64,000 nucleotides of DNA from Duganella margarita. GTDB lineage: Bacteria > Pseudomonadota > Gammaproteobacteria > Burkholderiales > Burkholderiaceae_D. A program made the position numbers and the translations under genes. Below are positions 15,966 to 23,900 of the stretch, piece after piece; position 1 is the first letter of the stretch, and each line of letters starts with the position of its first letter. The notes under the pieces are model-generated. The model searched no databases. It was not told where the DNA came from and saw only the letters and a program-made list of their open reading frames with translations. The stretch lies in contig NZ_WWCS01000015.1 in assembly GCF_009857535.1 (NCBI RefSeq), positions 62,001 through 126,000 on the forward strand. Direction: 5' to 3'.

Positions 15966-16849
15966 AGCCCTACACGCTGCCGCTGCCGGACGACTACCGC
16001 GCCGACGACGTGCTGGCCTTCCACCGCCGCGACATCGAAAGCGTCGCCGAAGACGTCAGTGCCGAACGGTTTCGCAAAGGCGTGCTGCTGGACGACGTGC
16101 CGGTGGTGCTGGACGTCGCGCTGTCGCCCTCCGCCGCCCACGTGACGGTGCATGCGGACGCCAAACTGACCGCAGCAGCGCAGCAGCAGGCGCGCGACGC
16201 CGTGCTGAATATCCTCGGCCTGCGCATCGATCCCGCGCCGTTCTGCGCCTTCGTCAAAAAGGACAAATTGTTTGCCGCGCTGGCGCGCAAGCAGCCCGGC
16301 CTGCGCATCGTACAATCGGCCACCGTGTTCGAAGCGCTGACATGGGCCATCATCGGCCAGCAGATCAACCTGTCGTTTGCGATCGCGCTACGCCGCACTT
16401 TCATACTGCTGGCCGGCCGTCAGCACAGCAGCGGCTTGTGGTGCTATCCCGACGCCCACCGCGCCGCCGCACTGACGCTGGAAGACCTCACCAGCCGCAA
16501 ATTCTCGCGCGCCAAGGCCGAAACCATACTGCGTCTGGCCGCGCTGATCACCAACGGCGAACTGCGACTGGCGCCGGCGGACGACAACAGCATCGACCAG
16601 ATCTCCGCCGCACTACTGGCCGTCAAAGGCATCGGCCCGTGGACCGTCAACTACGGCCTGCTGCGCGGCTACGGCCACGCCGATTGCTCGCTGCATGGCG
16701 ATGTCGCCGTGCGCGCCGCGCTGCAAGCGCTGCTCGGCGAAGACGTCAAGCCGGACATCAAACGCACCGAAGAAATCCTCGCCCGCTACAGCCCCCACCG
16801 CACCATGGCCGCCGCCCATCTGTGGGCCAGTCTGCATCCGCGCGACTAA
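15962..16849 (+). CDS. DNA-3-methyladenine glycosylase, AlkA-like (HhH-GPD family)
   Basis: 295 residues, base-excision repair glycosylase removing alkylated purines. The N-terminal AlkA-like domain leads into an HhH-GPD core with TWAIIGQQINLSFA near residue 130. The helix-hairpin-helix is LLAVKGIGPWTVNYGLLRG, and the catalytic aspartate lies in SLHGDVAVRAAL. Start ATG 15962 overlaps the stop of the EamA transporter by four bases. A much longer ORF in this frame begins at 15632, but that part is the shadow of the transporter. The coupling of a DNA repair enzyme to an exporter is unexplained. Confidence 0.88.
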   Translation: MKPYTLPLPDDYRADDVLAFHRRDIESVAEDVSAERFRKGVLLDDVPVVLDVALSPSAAHVTVHADAKLTAAAQQQARDAVLNILGLRIDPAPFCAFVKKDKLFAALARKQPGLRIVQSATVFEALTWAIIGQQINLSFAIALRRTFILLAGRQHSSGLWCYPDAHRAAALTLEDLTSRKFSRAKAETILRLAALITNGELRLAPADDNSIDQISAALLAVKGIGPWTVNYGLLRGYGHADCSLHGDVAVRAALQALLGEDVKPDIKRTEEILARYSPHRTMAAAHLWASLHPRD

Positions 16850-16859
16850 ATTCCGCTTG

Positions 16860-16880
16860 AGCCTCACGTAACGTCAGGCT
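16860..16880 (+). terminator. Weak hairpin after alkA-like gene
   Basis: AGCCT (16860-16864) pairs with AGGCT (16876-16880), with an inner ACG/CGT pair and one C-C mismatch. Only TTTACGC follows, so termination is uncertain. Confidence 0.3.
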
Positions 16881-16914
16881 TTACGCTCTTCTCATCAACC
16901 ACTAGGAGAGCACA

Positions 16915-17727
16915 ATGCAGAAACCCAGCGCCTGGATGACCGCCACCGCCCGCGCCGCCCACCAGTTGTACGACCAGCCACTGATCCTGAACGACCCGCT
17001 GGCCGTGCGCCTGCTCGGCGTAGAACGCGAAGCGGAACTGCGCGCCGACGCCCAACGCCAGCAGCATCCATTGGCCGCCGCCATGCGCGCCACGATGGCG
17101 GTGCGCGCCCGGCTGGCGGAAGACAGCTGGCTGGCAGCGCAAGCGCGCGGCGTGCAGCAATACGTCATCCTCGGCGCGGGTCTTGACACCTACGCCTACC
17201 GTGCCGAGCACACCGCGCACATTTATGAAGTCGACCTGCCAGCCATGCAGCATTGGAAGCGCGACTGCCTGCGCGCCGCCGATATCAGCGAACCGGCCAA
17301 CGTGCGCTACGTCGCCAACGACTTCACCGACGGCAGCCTGCTGGAAGACCTGCAACAGCAAGGCTTCGACGCCGCGCAGCCGGCGTGCTTCTCATGGCTG
17401 GGCGTCAGCATGTATTTGCAGCCGGATGAAGTCATGCGCACCTTGCGCGACATCGCCGACTGCGCGCCCGGCAGCAGCATCGTGTTCGACTACAGCGTGC
17501 ACCGCCGGCACCTCAACGACAACGAGCGCGCGGGCCTGGACTTCGTCACCGCCGCGCTGGCGGCGCAAGGCGAACCTTTGCAGAGCAGCTTCGAACCGCC
17601 ACTGCTGGAACACATGCTGCGCCACCACGGCTATCGTCACGTCGAGAATTTCGGCGCGGAGAAATTGAGTACGCTGTATGGTCCTCGCCTGAGCGGAATT
17701 TTCCGCCTGATCCGCGCCACGGTTTAA
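16915..17727 (+). CDS. Class I SAM-dependent methyltransferase, leucine carboxyl methyltransferase-like (PF04072)
   Basis: 270 residues. The pattern fits the LCM/PpmP methyltransferase family: ARAAHQLYDQPLILNDPLAVRLLG at the start, RARLAEDSWLAAQARGVQQYVILGAGLDTYAYR (SAM-binding glycine motif near residue 90) and YEVDLPAMQHWKR. CFSWLGVSMYLQPDEVM near residue 160 is also typical. Members include polyketide or small-molecule O-methyltransferases, and the substrate here is not predictable. It starts with an AGGAG ribosome binding site. A MerR-family regulator begins 10 bases after its stop. Confidence 0.85.
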   Translation: MQKPSAWMTATARAAHQLYDQPLILNDPLAVRLLGVEREAELRADAQRQQHPLAAAMRATMAVRARLAEDSWLAAQARGVQQYVILGAGLDTYAYRAEHTAHIYEVDLPAMQHWKRDCLRAADISEPANVRYVANDFTDGSLLEDLQQQGFDAAQPACFSWLGVSMYLQPDEVMRTLRDIADCAPGSSIVFDYSVHRRHLNDNERAGLDFVTAALAAQGEPLQSSFEPPLLEHMLRHHGYRHVENFGAEKLSTLYGPRLSGIFRLIRATV

Positions 17728-17737
17728 ACTACGGGGC

Positions 17738-18772
17738 ATGGAAAAAACCGTACTGAAAATCGGCGAACTGGCCGCGCGCTCCGGCCTCACGGTGCGCGCG
17801 CTGCACCACTACGACAGCATCGGACTGCTGACGCCATCGGCGCGCGCCGATTCCGGCTATCGGCTCTACAACCGCGACGACGTCGAACGCCTTCACAAGA
17901 TCCAGGCGCTGCGCAAATTCGGCATGTCGCTGGCGGACATCGGCACCTTCCTCGCCAGTCCGGACGCGCAGTTTGCCGACATCGTCGCGCAGCAGATCGC
18001 TGCGCTGGACCAGCAGATCAAGCAGGCCAGCACGCTGCGCGACCAACTCAGCCTGCTGCAGCGGCAGATGCCGAGTGAGGAAGCGCCGGCACTGGAAGAC
18101 TGGCTCGGCGCGCTGGAGCACATGAAGCTGTACGAACAATACTTCACGCCGGAGGAGTTGCGCCGCCTGCCGTTCTGGCAGCAGAGCGCGCGCCGCAACG
18201 CCAAATGGCGCGGGATGGTGAGCGAGCTGCAATCGCTGATGGAACGCGGCGTCGCCACCGACAGCGAAGAAGCCAGCGCCTTGTCGCAGCGCTGGATGGA
18301 GACGCTGGAGCACGACACCGCCACCAATCCCGCCTTCGCGCATCGCATGACGCAGTTGCTGCAGCAGGAGCGCACGGAAGGCCGGCGTTCGCCGATTACC
18401 GAAGCGATGCAGCACTACATTGGCGCCGCCTTCAACGCCCGCAAGATGGCGCTGTACGCGAAATATCTGAACGACGACGAGATGCGCTACCTGCGCGAGA
18501 ACAGCCGCAAGTATCAGCAAGAGTGGATACTGCTCTTCATCGAGGTGCACAAGCAGATGGAGCAAGGTGTGCTGCCGGAAGCGCCGTCGTCGCAAGCGCT
18601 GGCGCAAGAGTGGATGCGCCTGTTCCACGCGCGCGCCGGCAGCGATCCGCAGACGCAAGCAAAAATCCGCCACGCCCACGAAACCGAGCCGGAGCTGCTG
18701 AAAGGCACCTGGGTCAGCCAGGACACCATCGCCTACATCCGCCAGGCCCTGGCCGCTTGCGGACCGGTTTGA
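17738..18772 (+). CDS. MerR family transcriptional regulator with duplicated C-terminal domain
   Basis: 344 residues. The N-terminal winged-helix MerR domain (about 1-75: LKIGELAARSGLTVRALHHYDSIGLL then SGYRLYNRDDVERL) is followed by a coiled-coil (about 85-125). The long C-terminal part resembles a TipAS-type ligand-binding domain present twice. ASALSQRWMETLEHD near residue 185 is echoed by SQALAQEWMRLFHAR near 290, each after a helix rich in Met and Trp. TipAS domains bind antibiotics or other hydrophobic ligands. The preceding methyltransferase is a likely co-transcribed partner. Confidence 0.85.
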   Translation: MEKTVLKIGELAARSGLTVRALHHYDSIGLLTPSARADSGYRLYNRDDVERLHKIQALRKFGMSLADIGTFLASPDAQFADIVAQQIAALDQQIKQASTLRDQLSLLQRQMPSEEAPALEDWLGALEHMKLYEQYFTPEELRRLPFWQQSARRNAKWRGMVSELQSLMERGVATDSEEASALSQRWMETLEHDTATNPAFAHRMTQLLQQERTEGRRSPITEAMQHYIGAAFNARKMALYAKYLNDDEMRYLRENSRKYQQEWILLFIEVHKQMEQGVLPEAPSSQALAQEWMRLFHARAGSDPQTQAKIRHAHETEPELLKGTWVSQDTIAYIRQALAACGPV

Positions 18773-18818
18773 TACGACATAAAGTGTAAGCACACTCCCC
18801 GTTCTACGATGGTGTCTT

Positions 18819-19286
18819 ATGGACGATCATCTCAACAACCTCTACGAAACCGACGCCCTGATCTGGACCGAAACCCAGATCGCCCTGCTGCGCGCCGGCA
18901 AATTCGATCAGCTGGATCTGGAAAACATCATTTCAGAACTGGGATACCAAGTGCGAAAAGACAAACGTCAGGTGGCGCACCGCATGGTGGGCTTGCTTAG
19001 CCATCTGTTGAAATACCAGTACCAGCCGCAACGCATCAGTAAAAGCTGGATCCACACCATCCACAACCACCGCATGAAGATCGACAGGATACTCAAGCAG
19101 ATGCCCAGTCTGGCGCCAGTGCTGGACGAATACATCATGGACGCGTATCCCCGCGCGGTGCGAGAGGCCGCGCTGGAAACGCGCTTGCCGCCATCCACCT
19201 TCCCCAGGAAATGTCCTTTCTCGCAACAGCAAATCTTTGACGAAGATTTTTTCCCGGGCGAAAACGAAAAAGCCGTTGAACCTTAA
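18819..19286 (+). CDS. DUF29 domain-containing protein
   Basis: 155 residues, soluble. It matches the DUF29 pattern: YETDALIWTETQIALLRAGKFDQLDLENIISEL at the N-terminus, then VAHRMVGLLSHLLKYQYQP and SWIHTIHNHRMKIDRIL. DUF29 proteins are common in proteobacteria and cyanobacteria and have no established function. The stop codon sits in the loop of a strong inverted repeat, so the gene ends inside its own terminator. I see no functional link to its neighbours. Confidence 0.85.
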   Translation: MDDHLNNLYETDALIWTETQIALLRAGKFDQLDLENIISELGYQVRKDKRQVAHRMVGLLSHLLKYQYQPQRISKSWIHTIHNHRMKIDRILKQMPSLAPVLDEYIMDAYPRAVREAALETRLPPSTFPRKCPFSQQQIFDEDFFPGENEKAVEP

Positions 19287-19303
19287 CGGTATCAACGGCT
19301 TTT
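19268..19303. terminator. Bidirectional terminator between DUF29 gene and tRNA-fMet
   Basis: Perfect 12-bp inverted repeat AAAAGCCGTTGA (19268-19279) and TCAACGGCTTTT (19292-19303). Being A-rich on the left and T-rich on the right, it can terminate both the plus-strand DUF29 gene and the minus-strand tRNA. Confidence 0.8.
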
Positions 19304-19308
19304 GAATT

Positions 19309-19385
19309 TGGTTGCGGGGACAGGATTTGAACCTGTGACCTTCGGGTTATGAGCCCGACGAGCTGCCAGACTGCTCCACCCCGCG
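19309..19385 (-). tRNA. tRNA-fMet (initiator, anticodon CAT)
   Basis: 77 nucleotides on the minus strand, 3'-CCA encoded. The first base does not pair (CGCGGGG against CCCCGCA), a hallmark of initiator tRNA. The anticodon stem has the three consecutive G-C pairs (CGGGCTCATAACCCG) needed for P-site entry. The T arm reads ACAGGTTCAAATCCTGT. It is nearly identical to E. coli tRNA-fMet by eye. Confidence 0.97.
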
Positions 19386-19546
19386 TCTGTATGCATGTAT
19401 TATAGGGCAGATCAGGTGATTAGGCAATATTAATCCTTGAATCCGGCACGATAGATCGAATAAATGCTGAGCCGCGTGCGTAGCGGGCATGCCGTAGCGC
19501 TGGCAATCGGTGTAAAGTAAGCATAAACCGACCTCACGACTAGTTT

Positions 19547-20128
19547 ATGAAATTTTGTTCCGAATGCGCTTCCCCTGTCAGCCTCAGCATCCCGGCTGGC
19601 GATAACCGTCCCCGTTATGTCTGCAGCCAGTGCGCCACCATCCATTACCAGAATCCGAAAATGGTGCTGGGCTCGATCCCGGTCTGGGAACGCGACGGCG
19701 AACTGAAGGTGTTGCTGTGCAAGCGCGCCATCGAGCCGCGCCATGGCTACTGGACGCTGCCGGCCGGCTTCATGGAAAACAATGAGACCACCGGCGAGGC
19801 CGCCATCCGCGAAACCGAGGAAGAAGCGGGCGCCAATATCAAGCTGGGTAAGTTGTTCAGCTTGCTCAACGTGGCGCGCGTGCACCAGGTACATATGTTC
19901 TACCTGGCCGAACTGCTGGACCTCGACTTCGCCCCCGGCGAGGAAAGCCTGGACGTGCGGCTGTTTGCGGAAAGCGAGATTCCGTGGGACGACCTGGCCT
20001 TCCCCACCATCCACACCACGCTGGAACTGTTCTTCGCCGACCGCGTCAAGATCCGCGAAGGCGGCGGCTACGGTTTTCACACCCAGGACATCACGCGCGC
20101 GATGCGCTCCGACGACCAGCCAACCTGA
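19547..20128 (+). CDS. NUDIX hydrolase with N-terminal zinc ribbon
   Basis: 193 residues. An N-terminal ribbon has two CxxC pairs (CSEC at 4-7, CSQC near 31-34). The NUDIX box follows as GFMENNETTGEAAIRETEEEAG near residues 75-96, matching Gx5Ex7REUXEEXGU. Proteins of this layout resemble NADH pyrophosphatase-like or ADP-ribose-type NUDIX enzymes that cleave nucleoside diphosphates linked to another moiety. The exact substrate is unknown. It is immediately upstream of aat, with 9 bases between them, and is probably the first gene of the aat-bpt-pyrD transcript. Confidence 0.88.
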   Translation: MKFCSECASPVSLSIPAGDNRPRYVCSQCATIHYQNPKMVLGSIPVWERDGELKVLLCKRAIEPRHGYWTLPAGFMENNETTGEAAIRETEEEAGANIKLGKLFSLLNVARVHQVHMFYLAELLDLDFAPGEESLDVRLFAESEIPWDDLAFPTIHTTLELFFADRVKIREGGGYGFHTQDITRAMRSDDQPT

Positions 20129-20137
20129 CGCGGCCGC

Positions 20138-20899
20138 ATGATTCCCTGGCTCGACACCGACACGCCTTTCCCCGACGTTAGCCAAGCGCTGACCACTGAC
20201 GCGCCCGGCCTGCTGGCGGCCGGCGCCGACCTGTCGCCGCAGCGTTTGCTGATGGCCTACCGGCACGGCATCTTCCCGTGGTTCTCGGAAGGCCAGCCCA
20301 TCCTGTGGTGGAGCACCGATCCGCGCATGGTGCTGCACACCGCGCAGTTCCGCATTTCCGACTCGCTGAAGAAAACCCTGCGCAGGGTCGAGCGCAGCCG
20401 CCAGGAAGACGGTCGCTGGCAGATCCGCTTCGACAGCGCCTTCGAGCAGGTAATGCGCAACTGCGCCGCCCCGCGCCGCGACGGCCCCGGCACCTGGATC
20501 TCGGAAGAAATCATCGCCGGCTACAGCGGCCTGCACCGCATGGGCCACGCGCACTCGGCCGAAGTCTGGCTTGATGGCGAACTGGTCGGCGGCGCCTACG
20601 GCGTCTGCCTGGGCCGCATGTTTTATGGCGAATCGATGTTCGCACGCGTCACCGACGCCTCCAAGATCGCCTTGGCCTACCTGGTGCGCTTCCTGCACGC
20701 CCATGGCGTGGCGATGATCGATTGTCAACAGGAGACCGGCCACCTGGCCTCGCTGGGCGCGGCGCCGATTGCACGATCCCAATTCCTGGCGCATCTGCGC
20801 AACAGTATCGACTTGCCGCAGATCACCGAATGGGCACCCATTGCACCTCTGGGCCCGGACGGTGTTAAGCTAGCCACAGACTCCACCACCGCTCGATAG
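20138..20899 (+). CDS. aat: Leucyl/phenylalanyl-tRNA-protein transferase
   Basis: Transfers Leu or Phe from aminoacyl-tRNA to proteins with N-terminal Lys or Arg, marking them for ClpS/ClpAP degradation (bacterial N-end rule). At 253 residues it has the family's length. Recognisable blocks are PGLLAAGADLSPQRLLMAYRHGIFPW, ILWWSTDPRMVL, and GGAYGVCLGRMFYGESMFAR followed by ASKIALAYLVRFL. It stands 7 bases before bpt, which feeds the same degradation pathway from acidic N-termini. Confidence 0.96.
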   Translation: MIPWLDTDTPFPDVSQALTTDAPGLLAAGADLSPQRLLMAYRHGIFPWFSEGQPILWWSTDPRMVLHTAQFRISDSLKKTLRRVERSRQEDGRWQIRFDSAFEQVMRNCAAPRRDGPGTWISEEIIAGYSGLHRMGHAHSAEVWLDGELVGGAYGVCLGRMFYGESMFARVTDASKIALAYLVRFLHAHGVAMIDCQQETGHLASLGAAPIARSQFLAHLRNSIDLPQITEWAPIAPLGPDGVKLATDSTTAR

Positions 20900-20906
20900 G
20901 ACGTGC

Positions 20907-21635
20907 ATGACGCACCTGAACGACCTGCCTTTCGCGACGCTGCAGTTTTACACGACGGCGCCCTACCCTTGCAGCTACCTCGACGCGCGCCAGGCGCGCT
21001 CGCAGGTGGCGACGCCGTCGCACCTGATCAATGCGGATGTCTACTCGGAACTGGTGAAGAACGGCTTCCGCCGCAGCGGCATCTTTACTTATCGTCCATA
21101 TTGCGACGGCTGCCAGGCCTGCATCCCGGTGCGCGTGGTGACCGACGCGTTCCGTCCCAACCGCACCCAGCGCCGCGCCTGGATGAAGCACGCCGAGCTG
21201 ATCGCCGGCGTCGCCACGCTGTCGTTCTCCGACGAGCATTACGACCTCTACCTGCGCTACCAGAGCCGGCGCCACGCCGGCGGCGGCATGGACCAGGACA
21301 GCCGCGACCAGTACGCGCAGTTCCTGCTGCAAAGCCGCGTCAACACGCGGCTGGTGGAATTCCGCGAACCGGGCGGCACGCTGCGCATGGTCAGCATCAT
21401 CGACGTGCTGTCGGACGGCCTGTCGTCGGTGTACACCTTCTTCGATCCGGATATGGAAGGCGCGTCCTACGGCACCTTCAACGTGCTGTGGCAAATCGAG
21501 CAGGCGCGCGAGCTCAAGCTGCCGTACGTCTACCTTGGCTACTGGATCAAGGAAAGCCCGAAGATGTCCTATAAAACCAACTTCAAACCGCTGGAAGCGC
21601 GGGTGAAAGGCGTGTGGGGCGTGCTGGACGCCTGA
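20907..21635 (+). CDS. bpt: Aspartate/glutamate leucyltransferase (Bpt)
   Basis: 242 residues. Attaches Leu to N-terminal Asp or Glu, making them N-end-rule substrates. The bacterial Bpt/ATE1-like fold is recognised from FYTTAPYPCSYLDARQARSQV at the start, the cysteine cluster CDGCQACIPVRV near residue 70, and VYTFFDPDMEGASYGTF and YVYLGYWIKESPKMSYK in the acyl-transferase part. aat followed closely by bpt is a common pairing in beta- and gammaproteobacteria. pyrD follows after 33 bases. Confidence 0.95.
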   Translation: MTHLNDLPFATLQFYTTAPYPCSYLDARQARSQVATPSHLINADVYSELVKNGFRRSGIFTYRPYCDGCQACIPVRVVTDAFRPNRTQRRAWMKHAELIAGVATLSFSDEHYDLYLRYQSRRHAGGGMDQDSRDQYAQFLLQSRVNTRLVEFREPGGTLRMVSIIDVLSDGLSSVYTFFDPDMEGASYGTFNVLWQIEQARELKLPYVYLGYWIKESPKMSYKTNFKPLEARVKGVWGVLDA

Positions 21636-21668
21636 TAAAATACGGGCGATCCACAACCTGAGCGCCCC

Positions 21669-22715
21669 ATGTCCAACAAATTCCTGTATTCCCTGGCCCG
21701 TCCGCTGCTGTTCTCGATGGACGCCGAAGCCGCCCACCACTTCACCCTTCCCGCACTGAAACGCGCCGCCGCGCTGGGCCTGACCAAGCTGCTGGTATCG
21801 CAGCAGCCCAAGGCCGATCCGCGCACCGTGATGGGGATTACCTTCAAGAACCCGGTCGGCCTCGCCGCCGGCCTGGACAAGGACGGCGCCTACATCGACG
21901 CGCTGGCCGACCTCGGTTTCGGTTCGATCGAGGTGGGCACCGTGACGCCGCGCGCACAGCCGGGCAACCCCAAGCCGCGCATGTTCCGCCTGCCGGAAGC
22001 GCACGCCATCATCAACCGCATGGGCTTTAACAACGGCGGCGTCGACGCCTTTGTGGCCAATGTGCAGGCCTCGCGCTTCTACCAGAACAAGGAAGGCGTG
22101 CTGGGCCTGAACATCGGCAAGAACGCCGACACGCCGATCGAGCGCGCCACCGACGACTACCTGCACTGCCTGGAAAAAGTCTATCACTACGCCAGCTACG
22201 TCACCGTCAACATTTCGTCGCCGAACACCAAGAACCTGCGCCAGCTGCAAGGCGGCTCGGAACTGGATGGCCTGCTCAGCACGCTAAAAGAAGCGCAGCT
22301 GCGCCTGGCCGACCAGCATAAGCGCTACGTGCCGCTGGCGCTAAAAATTGCGCCGGACATGGACGGCGACCAGGTCAAGAACATCGCCGACGCGCTGCTG
22401 CGCCACAAGATCGACGGCGTCATCGCCACCAACACCACGCTGAATCGCGACGCCGTCACCGGCATGCTGCATGGCGCCGAAGCGGGCGGCCTGTCCGGCG
22501 CGCCGGTATTCCAGTTCTCCAACACCGTGATCCGCTTGCTGAAGGCCGAGCTGGGCGATGCGCTGCCGATCATCGGCGTCGGCGGCATCATGCAGGGACT
22601 GGACGCGCGCATGAAGATGGAATGCGGCGCGCAGCTGGTGCAGCTGTACAGCGGACTGATCTACGCCGGCCCGGCGCTGATCAAGGATTGCGCCGACGCC
22701 TTGCGCGGCCACTAA
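21669..22715 (+). CDS. pyrD: Dihydroorotate dehydrogenase (quinone), class 2
   Basis: Fourth step of pyrimidine synthesis: dihydroorotate to orotate with quinone as acceptor, at the inner face of the cytoplasmic membrane. 348 residues. The N-terminal amphipathic helix LYSLARPLLFSMDAEAAHH is typical of class 2. FMN- and substrate-binding blocks include KNPVGLAAGLDKDG, NRMGFNNGGVDAF and VNISSPNTKNLRQLQ with the catalytic serine. IIGVGGIMQGLDA occurs near the C-terminus. The bpt-pyrD arrangement is otherwise unremarkable. Confidence 0.97.
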   Translation: MSNKFLYSLARPLLFSMDAEAAHHFTLPALKRAAALGLTKLLVSQQPKADPRTVMGITFKNPVGLAAGLDKDGAYIDALADLGFGSIEVGTVTPRAQPGNPKPRMFRLPEAHAIINRMGFNNGGVDAFVANVQASRFYQNKEGVLGLNIGKNADTPIERATDDYLHCLEKVYHYASYVTVNISSPNTKNLRQLQGGSELDGLLSTLKEAQLRLADQHKRYVPLALKIAPDMDGDQVKNIADALLRHKIDGVIATNTTLNRDAVTGMLHGAEAGGLSGAPVFQFSNTVIRLLKAELGDALPIIGVGGIMQGLDARMKMECGAQLVQLYSGLIYAGPALIKDCADALRGH

Positions 22716-22728
22716 CCCGGAGCTCGGC

Positions 22729-23778
22729 ATGGACAAGGTACAACTGGGCAACAGCCACCTCAACGTCAGCAAAATCTGCCTCGGCACCATGACCTGGGGC
22801 GAGCAGAACACCGAAGCGGAAGCGCACAGTCAGCTTGATTACGCGATCGAGCGCGGCATCAACTTCATCGACACGGCGGAAATGTACCCGGTGATGACGC
22901 GCGCCGAAACCCAGGGCGCGACCGAGCGCTACATCGGCAGCTGGCTGAAGAAAAGCGGCCGGCGCGACCAGCTGGTGATCGCCACCAAGGCGGCCGGGCC
23001 GAACGCCAGCATCACGTGGCTGCGCGGCGGCCGTGCGCGCAACTTCGACGCCGCCAACCTGAAGGCGGCGGTGGAGACCAGCCTGAAGCGGCTGCAAATC
23101 GAGCATATCGATTTATACCAATTGCACTGGCCGAGCCGCAACGTGCCCATCTTCGGCAACAACGTCTTCAACCCCAGGCAGGAACGCGCCGCCGTCGCGA
23201 TTGAAGAAACGCTGGCCGCGCTGGGCGATCTGGTCAAGGAAGGCAAGATCGGCGCGATCGGCGTCTCCAACGAATCGTGCTGGGGCGTGAGCGAATTCAT
23301 CAAGCAGTCCGAGATGAACGGTCTGCCGCGCATCGCCACCATCCAGAACCTGTACAACCTGACCGCGCGCCACTACGAAACCAGCCTGCTGGACGAGACC
23401 TGCTACCGCGAGAACGTCAGCCTGCTGGCGTACAGCCCGCTGGCCTTCGGCCAACTGACCGGCAAATACCTCGACGATCCGGCCGCGCACGGCCGCCTGA
23501 CCATCTTCCCGGCCAACTGGAGTCCGCGCTACGTACGGCCGGCAACCGTGGAAGCGGCACGGCGCTACGTCCAGCTGGCGCGCGAGCACGGCCTGACGCC
23601 GGCGCAACTGGCGCTGGCGTGGTGCTACTCGCGCTGGTTCGTGGCCTCGACCATCATCGGCGCCACCAGCCTGGCACAATTGCAGGCCAATATCGACGCC
23701 TACAGCATTGTGTTGCCGCTGGACGTCATCAGGCAAATCGACCAGATCCACGCCGAGATCACCAATCCTGGCCAGTAA
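22729..23778 (+). CDS. Aldo/keto reductase (Tas-like)
   Basis: 349 residues, NADPH-dependent oxidoreductase with a TIM barrel. It has the opening KICLGTMTWGEQNTEAEAHSQLDYAIERGINFIDTAEMYP with catalytic Asp and Tyr, the active-site Lys in LVIATKAAG, and YQLHWPSRNVPIFG. This resembles the Tas subfamily of E. coli more than short AKRs. The insertion between strands and the total length also fit Tas. The natural substrate is unknown. It lies 13 bases after pyrD, with no obvious pathway link. Confidence 0.9.
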   Translation: MDKVQLGNSHLNVSKICLGTMTWGEQNTEAEAHSQLDYAIERGINFIDTAEMYPVMTRAETQGATERYIGSWLKKSGRRDQLVIATKAAGPNASITWLRGGRARNFDAANLKAAVETSLKRLQIEHIDLYQLHWPSRNVPIFGNNVFNPRQERAAVAIEETLAALGDLVKEGKIGAIGVSNESCWGVSEFIKQSEMNGLPRIATIQNLYNLTARHYETSLLDETCYRENVSLLAYSPLAFGQLTGKYLDDPAAHGRLTIFPANWSPRYVRPATVEAARRYVQLAREHGLTPAQLALAWCYSRWFVASTIIGATSLAQLQANIDAYSIVLPLDVIRQIDQIHAEITNPGQ

Positions 23779-23817
23779 ATCCGGGCGCCGTAACAACAAT
23801 ATTCAAAATTCACATAT

Positions 23818-23882
23818 GTTAATTGCTAACGAGTAGTGTGCTTTAGGGGACGTGGCATATAAGATTTACGTATTAATGCCAC
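23818..23882. promoter_or_regulatory. Two palindromes upstream of the TonB-dependent receptor
   Basis: GTTAATTGCTAAC at about 23818-23830 is a short palindrome. GTGGCAT (23852-23858) and ATGCCAC (23876-23882) form a perfect 7-bp inverted repeat with a 17-base spacer, ending just before the GAGAAAG ribosome-binding sequence of the receptor gene. Candidate operator or 5'-leader hairpin. The regulator is unknown. Confidence 0.4.
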
Positions 23883-23900
23883 TTGAGAAAGAACCTCACC

